A DNA stretch of 64,000 nt from Parerythrobacter_A sp963761775 (GTDB lineage: Bacteria; Pseudomonadota; Alphaproteobacteria; Sphingomonadales; Sphingomonadaceae): positions 124,001 to 188,000 of the forward strand of contig CAVXIF010000003.1 in the NCBI GenBank assembly GCA_963761775.1, written 5' to 3'. A program made the position numbers and the translations under genes. Every line of letters begins with the position of its first letter. Position 1 is the first letter of the stretch. Under the pieces are notes generated by a model. The model was not told where the DNA came from and ran no database searches. It saw only the letters and a list, made by a program, of their open reading frames with translations. Of this stretch, positions 16,967 through 26,742 are shown one piece after another.

Positions 16967-18508
16967 CAGCGAGCCGGGGTTCATCAGGCCGCGCGGATCG
17001 ACATCGCGCTTTACCGCCTGCAACAGGGCATCGGCACGCGGGTCGAGACTGTCGCGTAAGGGATAGGTCCGCCCGATCTGGAAATGCACCGCATCGTGCG
17101 CCGCGAAAATATCGACGATGGCGGCTTTCAGCTTTTGCGTGAGCGCCCATGCCGGCGCATTGCCATCCAGCTTCGGCACTTTCTTCAGGTGCCCCGCTTC
17201 GATGGTGGCTTCGATCACCGGATTGCGCGCATCGGGCCAGTACAGGCACGGCTCGATAAGGGTGCCGCCACCGCCAACCGCCGCGATCAGCGTGCCGTAA
17301 TGCAGGCCGAGCGCGTCCATTGCGTCCGCATGGTCGGCGAACAGCGCCAGCAGCGCGTCGAAACACGCCTGCGCTTGCCCGTGCGACACCAGCCCGTGAA
17401 TGGGCGCCCAGCGTTCACCATCGGGGCCGAGGATCGAATTCAGCGGGCCGAACGGGTTGGCGCGGATGATCTTGGGAATGGTGTTTTCCACCTCGCGCCC
17501 GCCCGCCTGCGCCACGATGTCGCACGCGGCGGCAATGTCCGCATCGGCGGCGGCCTGCACACGCCCCTCTGCCAGCACATGCAGCGAGAAATTCGCGTCT
17601 TTCAGGAAGTCGCGCCCTGCCGCCACGACACGCGCGCCTTCCTTCAGCCCTTTCAGCAAGCCGCCCTGCTTGCGCATCATGCCGACAAGCTGCCTGGCAT
17701 CGCCCGCCAGGCTGTCGCGCTTCATGCGGATGGCGTTGAGGAAGGGGTCGAAGCCGAAGCATTCGGTGGCCAGCCCCTGCCGCTCGATTTCGGTGATCGC
17801 GGCGAACCACTGGCTATGCGTGTCGAAAGCGAAGCTGGCATAACCGTGCGCCTTGGCCTCGGGCACCAGCCGCAGCGTGATCTCCGCCTTGATGCCCAGC
17901 GCCCCGGTATCGGCCAGGAACAGTCCGGTGAGGTCGGGGCCGTAGGGGCGGGTGTGCGCCTTGCCCAGTTTCAGCAGCGTGCCGTCCGCCAGCACTACTT
18001 CCAGCGCGGTGCAGCTCTGCACGGCGCTGCCATGACGGCCCGTGCCCCAGAAGATACCGTTCTGGCTCATCGCGCCGCCAACCGTCGCCTTGAGGCCGGA
18101 CAATGTGCCCCACATCGGCGTGCGCAGGCCATGCGGGGCCAGCGCCTCGCGCAGGGCGGCCCAGGTGCAGCCGGGTTCGACGGTGACGGTCATCGAGACG
18201 GGGTCGATATCCAGCACGCGGTCCATCTGCGTCAGGTCGAACAGCACCGCGTCGGGCGTGGCGCTGCTATAGCCGCCGGTATAGCTCATGCCGCCGCCGC
18301 GCGGGATGACGGCATGGCCCGCATCGGTCGCGGCCTTTATCGCGGCGGCGAGCTGGTGCTTGTCTGCCGGTCTCACCACGGCGGCAAGGTCCGCCCCGCG
18401 CGCGTAGATATCGTGCGCGTAGAAATCGAGGTCGGCGGGGTCGCTCAACACCTGCGCGCCGGTGACGGCGAGCGCGTCAGACAGGCTGGTTCTGACTAGC
18501 GTCGCCAT
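16958..18508 (-). CDS. FAD-linked oxidase (vanillyl-alcohol oxidase/p-cresol methylhydroxylase family)
   Basis: A 516-aa protein with an FAD_binding_4 domain: VIPRGGGMSYTGGYS, FDLTQMDRVLDIDPVSMTVTVEPGCTWAALRE, and VGGAMSQNG near residue 150. The C-terminal cap ends in DPRGLMNPGSLGL, typical of the family. Such enzymes dehydrogenate alcohols, phenols or hydroxy acids with a flavin. The start overlaps the transporter stop (TGATG). The oxidase, nitrilase and transporter together suggest uptake followed by oxidation of an organic substrate. Confidence 0.85.
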   Translation of the reverse strand: MATLVRTSLSDALAVTGAQVLSDPADLDFYAHDIYARGADLAAVVRPADKHQLAAAIKAATDAGHAVIPRGGGMSYTGGYSSATPDAVLFDLTQMDRVLDIDPVSMTVTVEPGCTWAALREALAPHGLRTPMWGTLSGLKATVGGAMSQNGIFWGTGRHGSAVQSCTALEVVLADGTLLKLGKAHTRPYGPDLTGLFLADTGALGIKAEITLRLVPEAKAHGYASFAFDTHSQWFAAITEIERQGLATECFGFDPFLNAIRMKRDSLAGDARQLVGMMRKQGGLLKGLKEGARVVAAGRDFLKDANFSLHVLAEGRVQAAADADIAAACDIVAQAGGREVENTIPKIIRANPFGPLNSILGPDGERWAPIHGLVSHGQAQACFDALLALFADHADAMDALGLHYGTLIAAVGGGGTLIEPCLYWPDARNPVIEATIEAGHLKKVPKLDGNAPAWALTQKLKAAIVDIFAAHDAVHFQIGRTYPLRDSLDPRADALLQAVKRDVDPRGLMNPGSLGL

Positions 18509-19814
18509 CAGGCCGCTCCTGCAACTGCGCGCGTGGGTGACGCATTGTCTTCGGGCAAGTCGTCCGGATATTTGCCTAGCAACAGCAGCACCGCACCGCC
18601 CGCGATGAAGGCGAAAATCGCGACTTGCAGGATGGCGATCGTAGCTGCCCGTCGTGTCGCGGACATAGGCGTAGATGATCGGCGATATCGCGCTGCCGAG
18701 ACCGAAGGGCATGTACAGCATGCCGTAGATTTTGCCGTAATGCGCCATGCCGAAATAGCGGCCCGCGAGATAGGCGATAAGGTCGCTTTCCGCACCGGCG
18801 GCAAAGCCGAGCAGGAAGCCTGCCACGGCGGCCACCGGGAACACGATGCTGTCGCCCAGCAGCAGCCACATGGAAATCGCGGGCAGGCACAGCAGCGGGA
18901 AGGCGACGAAGCCCTGCCAGAACCGGTCGAGCAGCGCGCCGGTAATCAGTCCGCCCGGACAGGATGCCGATGCCCAGCACGCCCATCACGCTGGCCGCCG
19001 TCTGCGCCTCCAGCCCGCGATCGGCCAGCATGGCGGGCATGTTGATGAACGCCCCGCCGAATGCCGTCGCGATCAAGCGCGATGCAGAGCCAGATCAGCC
19101 AGAAGCGGTAATCCTTCAGCGCGGTGCCGAGCCTCACCCCGGTCAGCCTGCCGCTGGCCCCGGCGATATCCCCTGGCCGTTCGTCGGCGCGCGGTTCGCG
19201 GAACAGGAAATAGCCGAGCGGCAACGCCACCAGCAGCGGCAGCAGCGCCACGATGGCGAACATCATCCGCCACCCGTGCGTTTCGATGGCCCACACCGCC
19301 AGCTTGGGCACGACGATGGCGGCAAGACTGGTGCCCAGCAGCAGGATGCCCAGCGCCAGCCCCCGGTTCTTGAAGAACCACAGATTGATCGCCCGGCTCC
19401 AGGTGACCGGCGTGGAGCCGATACCGACCAGCCCGACCAGCAGCCACAGCGCGTAATAGATATAGAGCGTCGAACTGGCCGCCGCCGTCGGCGTCAGGCT
19501 GATCGCGGCAAAGGAGACGCCGAATGCCAGCAGGCTCCACAACGCGACGGGCCGCACCCCGTACCGGTCGGCCAGCGAGCCGAAGAACGGCGCAAGCAGG
19601 CTGGCGATGACGCCGAAAATGGTGATCGGGAACAGGATTTCGTGCGGGTCCAGCCGAACTCCGCAATCAGCGGTTCGATGGTGAAGCCGATGACGTTGAA
19701 GGGCAAGGGCGATGCGCCGCACGCCACCCCGAACACGCCCGCCAGCAGCACCTTCCAGCCCAGCGAAAACTCGCCGCGTTGCTTCGGTGCGTACGCCGTC
19801 TGGTCAGTCGCCAT
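18508..19814 (-). pseudogene. MFS transporter, multiply frameshifted
   Basis: The pieces together make a 12-TM major facilitator of about 435 aa, related to the oxalate/monocarboxylate type. The N-terminal helix LLAGVFGVACGASPLPFNVIGFTIEPL is followed by LADRYGVRP (the loop 2-3 motif) and WSRAINLWFFKNRGLALGI. The last helices read YGMLYMPFGLGSAISPIIYAYVRD and FAFIAGGAVLLLLGKYP. The frame changes near 19655, 19077, 18957 and 18640. If the sequence is right the gene is dead; if the breaks are errors, it is the likely importer for this pathway. It overlaps the VOC gene by 11 nt. Confidence 0.75.
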
Positions 19815-20871
19815 CGCTGTAGAACTCCGTCAAATTGCCGTCCGGGTCGCGCACTGCGAGGATGTCCACCGTCCCCAGCCCTTCGATTGCAACGTCTTGT
19901 GCACGATATGCAGGCACAGTGCCAATGCTTACCAGTTTGGCCGCGTATCCGGCCAGGTCGCGCACCGGATAGCGCACCGACAGGATGCCGAGATTGGGCG
20001 GGCTGGCCTTGGCCGCATGGTCGTGGCCGGTGAAGCCTGCGATCTGCATCACTTCGATGCGGCCCGTTTCGCCTGTCACCGGATAGAGCGCGGCGGCAGT
20101 GCGGGCGATTTGCGGGGTCAGGTTGAACGGGATGCCGAAATTGGAAAAGGCGGGTTCCGCTGGTTCGCGTTCGCTGTCGAACAGCACGCCGAAGCCCAGC
20201 GCGTCGCGGTAAAAGTCGCGCGCCACCGGCCGGTCGCGGACCATACGCATCGCGTTGAAGCCCTGGCTGATGCGGCCCACGGGGAATGCGGTGAACGCTG
20301 GCGTTACCCGTTCATACACCGCAACATTGATGCCGTGCGGCCCCTGCAACACGACATTGCGCAGGTCGCTTGCGCCGAACCGAAAGCGGATCGGCGGGCT
20401 TTCCGCCCACCAGCCCAGCGCCAGTGCCTGTTCGTACAAGGCGGGCACATCGTCGCTGCGGACCATGATCGAATAGATGCCGCCGGTGTCCCATGCGCGC
20501 GCGGCGGGGCGCACCGGTTCCTGCGCGACGCCGGTGAAGCGCACGAAGCGGATGCAGCCGGTCTCGGCTTTCGGCGCGCACCACCGCTCGAACGTGGCGG
20601 CGGCTTCTGTCGGCAATTGCCAGTACGCCAGCTCGCTTCGCGCGACATCGCCCGACCGCACCAGCCGCCAGTTTCCCGCATGGCGAAACAGCGCGGTAGC
20701 GGGTTCGAACGCGGCGACCGAAACCACCGCCTCGGTCCACGGTGCGACGCCGTACTGCGCCGCCACCGGCTCGCCATCCTGCGCAACAGCCGATGTCACG
20801 GAAGCGGCGCAGACAAGCGCACCGAATGCCGCGAGCAGGCGTTTTCCCGTGGTGATCGCGCGCGCGGTCAC
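19804..20871 (-). CDS. exported two-domain VOC protein
   Basis: I chose the GTG at 20871 (355 aa) because it lies 2 nt after the TonB-receptor stop and gives a signal peptide (TGKRLLAAFGALVCAASVTSAVA). Two VOC modules follow: the first around GIYSIMVRSDDVPALYEQALALGW, the second around FNAMRMVRDRPVARDFYRDALGFGVLF, closing with VRDPDGNLTEFY, where the Glu is a typical metal ligand. It would be periplasmic, cotranscribed with the receptor, and may act on or bind the imported compound. Confidence 0.75.
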   Translation of the reverse strand: MTARAITTGKRLLAAFGALVCAASVTSAVAQDGEPVAAQYGVAPWTEAVVSVAAFEPATALFRHAGNWRLVRSGDVARSELAYWQLPTEAAATFERWCAPKAETGCIRFVRFTGVAQEPVRPAARAWDTGGIYSIMVRSDDVPALYEQALALGWWAESPPIRFRFGASDLRNVVLQGPHGINVAVYERVTPAFTAFPVGRISQGFNAMRMVRDRPVARDFYRDALGFGVLFDSEREPAEPAFSNFGIPFNLTPQIARTAAALYPVTGETGRIEVMQIAGFTGHDHAAKASPPNLGILSVRYPVRDLAGYAAKLVSIGTVPAYRAQDVAIEGLGTVDILAVRDPDGNLTEFYSDGD

Positions 20872-20873
20872 GC

Positions 20874-23156
20874 TCAGTCGAACGTGAAGCCCACGTCGAT
20901 GCCAAAGGTCAGCGGCGGTGCGGCATAGACCTGGTTCGTGCTGGTCGAGGCGCGGAAATATTCGCGGTCGGTCAGGTTCTTGCCCCACAGCGTGACTTTC
21001 AGGCCGCTGTCGTCGGGGCGGTAGCCGATGCGCGCATCGACGCGCGTGCCGGGTTCCACCAGCGAACCGGGCGGGTTGGCGACGAGGGCAAAGCTGTCGT
21101 CTTCATACGCCACGTCGCCGCCGAAGAAGACTTCGCCGCTGCCGACCGGGATGGTGTAGGTGAAACCGACGGTCGCCTTGTATTCCGGCGCGTTCTTGAG
21201 TTCGAGACCCAACGCGCAAGCGACCACCTGATCGTTGAACGCCGCACCCGGTACGCCGCCCGCCGTCACATTGGTACAGGCAGGGCCGGCGGTGGCAGTG
21301 GTGATGTTGGAGTTGGTCAGCGTGCCCGCCTGCAACGGCGTCAGGCTCTCGTATTTCGCATCGAGATAGCTGCCATTGCCGTAGAGTATCAGCCCGTCCA
21401 CCGGCTCGAGGCTGAACTCCACCTCGAAGCCCTGGATGCTGGCATCCGCCGCATTGGAGCGGGTGAACACCCCGCCGCCGGTGGTCGCGCTGATTTGCAG
21501 GTCGCTATAGTCGTTGTTGAAATAGGTCGCGTTGAACGTGGCCCGCCCGTCGAGGAACTGCGTGCGCAGACCCGCTTCGATGCTCTTGAGCTCTTCCTTG
21601 TCCACCGACAGGAAGCAGCCTGCCGGGCTGAAACAGTCGGACGAGAAGCCGGGCGATTTGAAGCCGGTAGCATAGCTGCCATAGACAAGGATGTCGGGCG
21701 TGATTTCGTAGCTGGCCTTGCCGGTATAGGTCACATCGTTGACGCCTACACTGTCGGTGACGGTCGGGATCACCACCGATGTGCCGATGAAATCGCGGTC
21801 CTCGTCAGTGTATCGCGCGCCCGCTGTCAGGGTCAAAGCGTCGGTGACGTTCAGCCCGACCTGTCCGAAGACGGAAATGCTTTCGGTCTGGATATCGTTG
21901 GTGACGGGCAGGATGAAGGTGAAGGCGAGGTTCGCATCCTCGTTATAATAGAACGCGCCCGCCGTCAGGTCGACCAGATCGCCGATAGTGGTGTTGACCA
22001 GGAATTCCTGGCTGAACTGGTTCTGATCCGTCTGTTGGAAATAGGGGAAAGTGATGCTGGTGCTCAGATCATCCTTCAGCGTGCGATAGGCGGTGGTGGA
22101 GGACACCGAGAAGCCGCCGTAATCGCCGCTGAGCTGATAGGAGACGCCGAACGCATCGACTTCGCTGTTAAAATCGTTGAAGCAGCCGACCGGCTGGAAA
22201 GTCGCGGGCGTAAAGGCCGAACATGTCACGCCGGGGGCGGGTTCGATGGTGAAGATGTCCTGATCGCGGTCGGTCACCACGGCCGGGTTGTCGCTGCGGG
22301 CGATGATGGAGCTGGGGACGGGGTCCGACTTGTCCTTGGTGTAATCGACGATGGCAAGGAACGACCAGATGTCGGACAATTCGCCGTACAGGCTGCCGCG
22401 AATGGCATAGACTTCCTCGCCGCCCGGCTCGGACCCGGCGAGGTTGGCGAAATCGCCGTTGGGATTGAGCGTGAAGTAGCTGTCGCGTTCACGATAGAGG
22501 CCGGAAATACGCACCGCACCGGTGTCCCACAGGTCGACATTGGCGCTGGCCTTTGCCTGGATGCGGTTGAAATTGCCGTAGCCTGCTTCGGCGGTCACGC
22601 TGCTTTCGCCAAGCTGCGGACGGACGGAACTGATCTTGATCGCGCCGCCATTGGTGTTGCGGCCATACAGGGTGCCCTGCGGCCCGCGCAGCACCTCGAT
22701 CTGTTCGATATCGACCAGATCGACCAGGCTGCCGACGGTGCGGCCCAGATAGACATTGTCGATATAGATGCCGACGGCGGGGTCGATGGCACCGCGCGAT
22801 TCATCCTCGCCCACGCCGCGGAAATAGATGCGCGCGCTGCTGGCGGTGCCGGTGCCGGTGGAAATGACCACGTTGGGGATCTGGTTCTGCAGATCGTTGG
22901 TATCGGCAATCTGCCGGTTCTCCAGCGCCTCTGCACTCAGCGCGGTGACGGCGGCGGGAACATCCTGCAAATCCTGCGCACGGCGTTGCGCGGTCACGAT
23001 GATCGCACCGTCGCGGGCAATCGGATCGGCGACTTGCTGGCTCGTGGCGCTCTGGTCCGCCTCTTGTGCCGTGGCGAGGGCGGGCGCGAGCAGGCCCGAT
23101 GCCAGTACGGTTCCCAAGGCGAGGCGAAGCGGTTTGGCGACAGCGCGGTGGGTCAT
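20874..23156 (-). CDS. TonB-dependent outer-membrane receptor
   Basis: With the start at 23156 the protein has 760 aa and a good signal peptide (LALGTVLASGLLAPALATAQ). A plug domain follows: IIVTAQRRAQDLQDVPAAVTALSAE, VDIEQIEVLRGPQGTLYGRNTNGGAIKI. The barrel ends in the TonB-box-containing family pattern NLTDREYF with a C-terminal Phe-Asp. Earlier in-frame ATGs would put the operator inside the coding region and are rejected. It imports a ligand across the outer membrane using TonB energy. The operator at 23199 lies 42 bp upstream. Confidence 0.92.
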   Translation of the reverse strand: MTHRAVAKPLRLALGTVLASGLLAPALATAQEADQSATSQQVADPIARDGAIIVTAQRRAQDLQDVPAAVTALSAEALENRQIADTNDLQNQIPNVVISTGTGTASSARIYFRGVGEDESRGAIDPAVGIYIDNVYLGRTVGSLVDLVDIEQIEVLRGPQGTLYGRNTNGGAIKISSVRPQLGESSVTAEAGYGNFNRIQAKASANVDLWDTGAVRISGLYRERDSYFTLNPNGDFANLAGSEPGGEEVYAIRGSLYGELSDIWSFLAIVDYTKDKSDPVPSSIIARSDNPAVVTDRDQDIFTIEPAPGVTCSAFTPATFQPVGCFNDFNSEVDAFGVSYQLSGDYGGFSVSSTTAYRTLKDDLSTSITFPYFQQTDQNQFSQEFLVNTTIGDLVDLTAGAFYYNEDANLAFTFILPVTNDIQTESISVFGQVGLNVTDALTLTAGARYTDEDRDFIGTSVVIPTVTDSVGVNDVTYTGKASYEITPDILVYGSYATGFKSPGFSSDCFSPAGCFLSVDKEELKSIEAGLRTQFLDGRATFNATYFNNDYSDLQISATTGGGVFTRSNAADASIQGFEVEFSLEPVDGLILYGNGSYLDAKYESLTPLQAGTLTNSNITTATAGPACTNVTAGGVPGAAFNDQVVACALGLELKNAPEYKATVGFTYTIPVGSGEVFFGGDVAYEDDSFALVANPPGSLVEPGTRVDARIGYRPDDSGLKVTLWGKNLTDREYFRASTSTNQVYAAPPLTFGIDVGFTFD

Positions 23157-23198
23157 GAACAGTCTCCCGACAATTTCGATATTCTTTCTGCTCGCAAG

Positions 23199-23210
23199 TT
23201 GTCCGGACAA
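23199..23210. promoter_or_regulatory. TTGTCCGGACAA operator, copy 2
   Basis: An exact copy, 42 bp before the TonB receptor start and 102 bp before the divergent membrane-protein gene. Flanks (AAG on the left, ATTTG on the right) repeat those of copy 1, so the conserved element is a little longer than 12 bp. Confidence 0.7.
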
Positions 23211-23312
23211 ATTTGCCTTTGTCAAGCAATCCGCTATCACGCCGCCGGAATTGAACGATAAGGTGCGGCGACCGCGTCATATCGGCAACAATCGTAAAAG
23301 GAGCCCGTCTGC

Positions 23313-23984
23313 ATGGTCACCGTCTACAGCCTGCTGGTCTATGCCCACCTGCTCGCTTTCGTGCTGTGGCTGGGGGCAGATGTGGGCGTTTACTGCCTCG
23401 GCCAGCATTTCCGCAAACGCACGGTGTACACGCTGGACCAGCGGATCGCACTGCTCAAACTGCTGGTGATCGTGGACCTTACACCGCGCTGCGCGTGGGC
23501 GCTGATGGTGCCGCTGTCGCTCAGCGTGGTGGCCGCCGGGGGGTATTGGGCAGTGCCGGTGTGGCTGCTCGCCGGATCGTGGGTGATCGGTGCGGGCTGG
23601 GTATTTCTGGTGCTGGATTCCCATGCGCACGACCAGACCCCGCGCGCCGCGCGCAACCGCAAGTTCGAAGGGGTGCTGAGCTGGGTGGTCGGCGCGTTCT
23701 ATCTGGGGCTGGGGTTCAAGAGTATCGTCGAGGATGCGCCGCTCGCGCCCGACTGGCTGGCGTGGAAGGCGCTGATGTTCGGCCTGATCTTCGTGGCCGC
23801 CATCATGATCGACCGCACGTTCAAGCCGGTCGGCGGACAGCTGACGGCAGTGCTGGAACAGGGATCGACCGACGCGACGGAACTGCCCTTGCTACGCACG
23901 ATGAATGCCACGCGCATCTGGGTATGGTTCATCTACCTGTTGCTGCTGGTCACGGCGTTTCTCGGCAACGTGAAACCGTTCTGA
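23313..23984 (+). CDS. integral membrane protein, 223 aa (DUF2269/CopD-like)
   Basis: At least five hydrophobic segments, starting with VYSLLVYAHLLAFVLWLGADVGVY. Its His-Leu-Leu and Trp-Leu-Gly pattern resembles the first helix of CopD and DUF2269 proteins. Later segments are near residues 48-65, 72-95, 120-135 and 195-215. No catalytic motif is seen. It is divergent from the TonB receptor across a shared operator and was probably recruited into the regulon, possibly for electron or ligand transfer at the inner membrane. Confidence 0.65.
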   Translation: MVTVYSLLVYAHLLAFVLWLGADVGVYCLGQHFRKRTVYTLDQRIALLKLLVIVDLTPRCAWALMVPLSLSVVAAGGYWAVPVWLLAGSWVIGAGWVFLVLDSHAHDQTPRAARNRKFEGVLSWVVGAFYLGLGFKSIVEDAPLAPDWLAWKALMFGLIFVAAIMIDRTFKPVGGQLTAVLEQGSTDATELPLLRTMNATRIWVWFIYLLLLVTAFLGNVKPF

Positions 23985-24044
23985 CGCCACAGAAGAAACA
24001 AAAATGTCACAGATTTCAGCGGACCTGCACGGACAAGCATAAAT

Positions 24045-24056
24045 TTGTCTGGACAA
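24045..24056. promoter_or_regulatory. TTGTCTGGACAA operator, copy 3
   Basis: One mismatch from the exact motif at the centre (TCTGGA for TCCGGA). The flanks extend the symmetry to a 20-bp near-palindrome, AAATTTGTC/GGACAAATTT. It lies 80 bp before the second TonB receptor. Confidence 0.65.
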
Positions 24057-24136
24057 ATTTCGTCCATGCAGGAACGTGTATGGCACGAGACGATCTATTC
24101 CGGCGGCGAGGGGCCGTTTAAAAAGGGGACCACACG

Positions 24137-26655
24137 ATGACACGTTCGACACGCACCTGCCTGCTGGCGGCAACCATGATGACCTCCGCTGCTGCATTCT
24201 CCGGCACGGCCATGCACAGGATACGTAGGATACGGACGGCAAATCGACCGCCGAGCAGGACCGGACCGTGCCCGCGGGGGAAGATCGTCGTAACTGCGCG
24301 CAAACGTGAGGAAACGCTTCAGGATATTCCGAATCGGTGACGGTCTCGAGACGGAAACCTCGAGCGCGCGGCCTCGACAGTCTGCGGCGGATCTCCAAGA
24401 CTTCACGCCCGGCCTCGTCTTCGACGACAGTCTTGGGCGGAGCGGCGACCGTCCGGTCATTCGCGGGCAGGCCAATGTTCTGGGGTCCAGTTCGGGTGAT
24501 CGGCGTATCGTCTTCCTCGACGGTATCTACTCCACCGGCATCCTAGCGGATTACGACTGTCGACACGATCGAGCGCATCGAGGTCGTCAAGGGGCCGCAA
24601 AGCGCCTGTACGGTCGCAACACCTATTCCGGCGCGATCAACATCATCTCCAAGACGCCAGGCGACTTCTGGGAAGGGCGCGTCACTGCCGACATCTCGGA
24701 ATTCGACCGCTATGAAGTGACCGCCGGCATTCGCGGGCCGATTACCGATGGTCTGGGCGTGGGCATCAATGGCCGGTTCTACGATTTCGGTGGCGAGTTC
24801 ATCAACCAGTTCGACGGCGAACCGGTCGGCGACCAGAAATCCTACTCCGTTTCCGGCGTGCTCAATTTCGACAACGGCAGCCCCTTCACCGCTGCGTTGC
24901 GCGGCTATTACAACCGCACCGATGACGGGCAGCCCGCCATTTTCCAGCAGGGTGCCGAATTCAACAATGTGCTGCCCGACAACGGCGCGCTGTATGGTGG
25001 GGGCGGACGCTATTTCGCCGGACCGATCCAGCCGCGCCCGATCAACACCGACTATCGCCGCCAGTTCACCGATCCCGACGATGTCGGCATCGAAGCGGAC
25101 ACTTATAATGTCAGCCTGAAACTGGAATACGAATTGACGGACAGCCTGACGCTGACCTCGCTGTCGGGTTTCAACGACCGGGTGCAGACCACGCTGACCG
25201 ATGGCGATTACGGTCCGAATAGCTTCCAGACCGCGCGATTTGCCCGCTTCCCGGCAGGCGCGCCCATCGGCTTCGGTCCGGCAGGGCCTATCTTCCCGTT
25301 CGGCTTCGTCGGCACCACCGTCGATTTCAGCTTCGCCAATCGCAGCGAAACGCAGGATTTCAGCCAGGAACTGCGTCTGGCATATCTCAGCGACAGTTTC
25401 GACGTGATCGTGGGCGGCTATTACTTCGACCAGGACGATGACAGTTTTTCCATCCGCGAAGTGCCCGCCGATGCGGCGGCGCGAGCCGGGCGCCAGCTTC
25501 GGGCAGGCCATCGGCATCGAAAGCGGCATCTGTGCGGCAAACCCGAATTGCGGGCGGGTCGCGCCGTTCTTCGGTCCGTCCACACCCAACGCGCGTGACG
25601 AGAACCTGCAGGAAATCCGCAACGTCGCCGTGTTCGGCGCGGTCGAATTCCACCTCGGGCCGAACGTCAATCTGGGTCTGGAAGGGCGCTACTCCGAAGA
25701 GCGTATCCGGCAGACGGTGTTCGATTTCGACGAGGGCGACATGCGCCCCGCCGGTGATTTCCAGGAAAAGACGTTCAAGGAATTCACGCCGCGCGTAACG
25801 CTGGATTTCCAGCCCAGCGATGATACGCTGATTTACGGCATCTATGCCGAGGGTCAGAAGCCGGGCGGCTTCAACTCGACCATCGCTATCGCAGCGGGAC
25901 GCGGCACGTTCGATGCCGAGGACAACAAGTCGTTCGAACTCGGCGTGAAGAACCAGTTCCTCGACGGCGATCTGGTCGTGAATATTGCCGCATTCCATAA
26001 CGAGATCGACGGCTATCAGCTGACGCAGAACGTGCAGGTCGGCCCCAACACCCAAAGCGCCACGGTCAATGCGGGCGATGCGCGGGTGAACGGGCTTGAG
26101 CTGGAAGTGCTGGCACGGCCCAGCAACAACTTCACGGTGACGGCAAACTACGCGTTGGCGGACAGTCGCTTTACCGCCGGGTTCGATGAAAACCAGGGCG
26201 TGCTGAACGATGTGGCGGACGACCAGCTGGTGAATTGCAGCACCGGCGACGAATTCCCCGATGTTGCCGGGTGCCAGTCGCTGTTCGGGTCCATCGACGG
26301 CCAGCGCATTCCGCGCGCGCCAATGCATCGCGTGTTCGCAGATGTCGATTACCGCGTGCCGGTGGGTGCCGATGGCTGGGAATTCTTCGCGGGCGGCAAC
26401 GTCACGATGACGTCCAAGGCCTTCGCACAGGTCAGCAATCTTGCCAGCTATGGCGACAGCACTGTGGTCGATCTGCGGGTTGGTGTCGGCAATGGCGTTT
26501 ACAAGATCCAGGGCTATGTCGACAACGTGACGGACGAGGATTCGGTGGCACAGGTGATCCGTTATGCGGATGCCGATGCCAGCTTCCGCCGCAGCTTCAT
26601 CGGCGGCCTGCGCCCCGGCCGGCGCTTCGGTGTGATTGTTTCCGCCGGGTTCTGA
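24137..26655 (+). pseudogene. second TonB-dependent receptor, degraded
   Basis: The gene has a signal-like N-terminus (TRSTRTCLLAATMMTSAAAFSG), then plug motifs IVVTARKREETLQDIP and VFLDGIYSTG. The barrel is long and intact, ending RRSFIGGLRPGRRFGVIVSAGF. The first 500 nt are heavily damaged. An in-frame TAG lies near 24229 in the frame that reads AQDT-DTDGKSTAEQDRTVP. The frame changes near 24220, 24285, 24335, 24550 and 24600, and again near 25490. The gene keeps an upstream operator, so loss may be recent. The damage exceeds that of any neighbour. Confidence 0.8.
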
Positions 26656-26674
26656 TCGCGCGCAACGGTTTTGA

Positions 26675-26711
26675 GAAAGGGCCGGGAAAGCACTGCTTTC
26701 CCGGCCCTTTC
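26675..26711. terminator. bidirectional terminator hairpin
   Basis: A near-perfect 18-bp stem (GAAAGGGCCGGGAAAGCA and its complement) with a minimal loop sits between two convergent genes, 19 bp after the receptor stop and 31 bp before the DUF1838 stop. The A-run and T-run at its ends suit termination in both directions. Confidence 0.75.
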
Positions 26712-26742
26712 GCTGCCCGCCCTGAAAGCCGCGCTGCTGCGC

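Noticed and set aside
18509..18871. Fusion of a transporter fragment to the FAD-linked oxidase as one 637-aa protein
   Set aside because: The N-terminal 80 residues are transmembrane helices of the frameshifted MFS gene that happen to stay in the oxidase frame; the oxidase has its own ATG at 18508.
23157..23240. Longer N-terminus for the first TonB receptor (start at 23240)
   Set aside because: The extra 28 residues translate the operator palindrome (ANLSGQL) and precede a complete signal peptide that starts at 23156.
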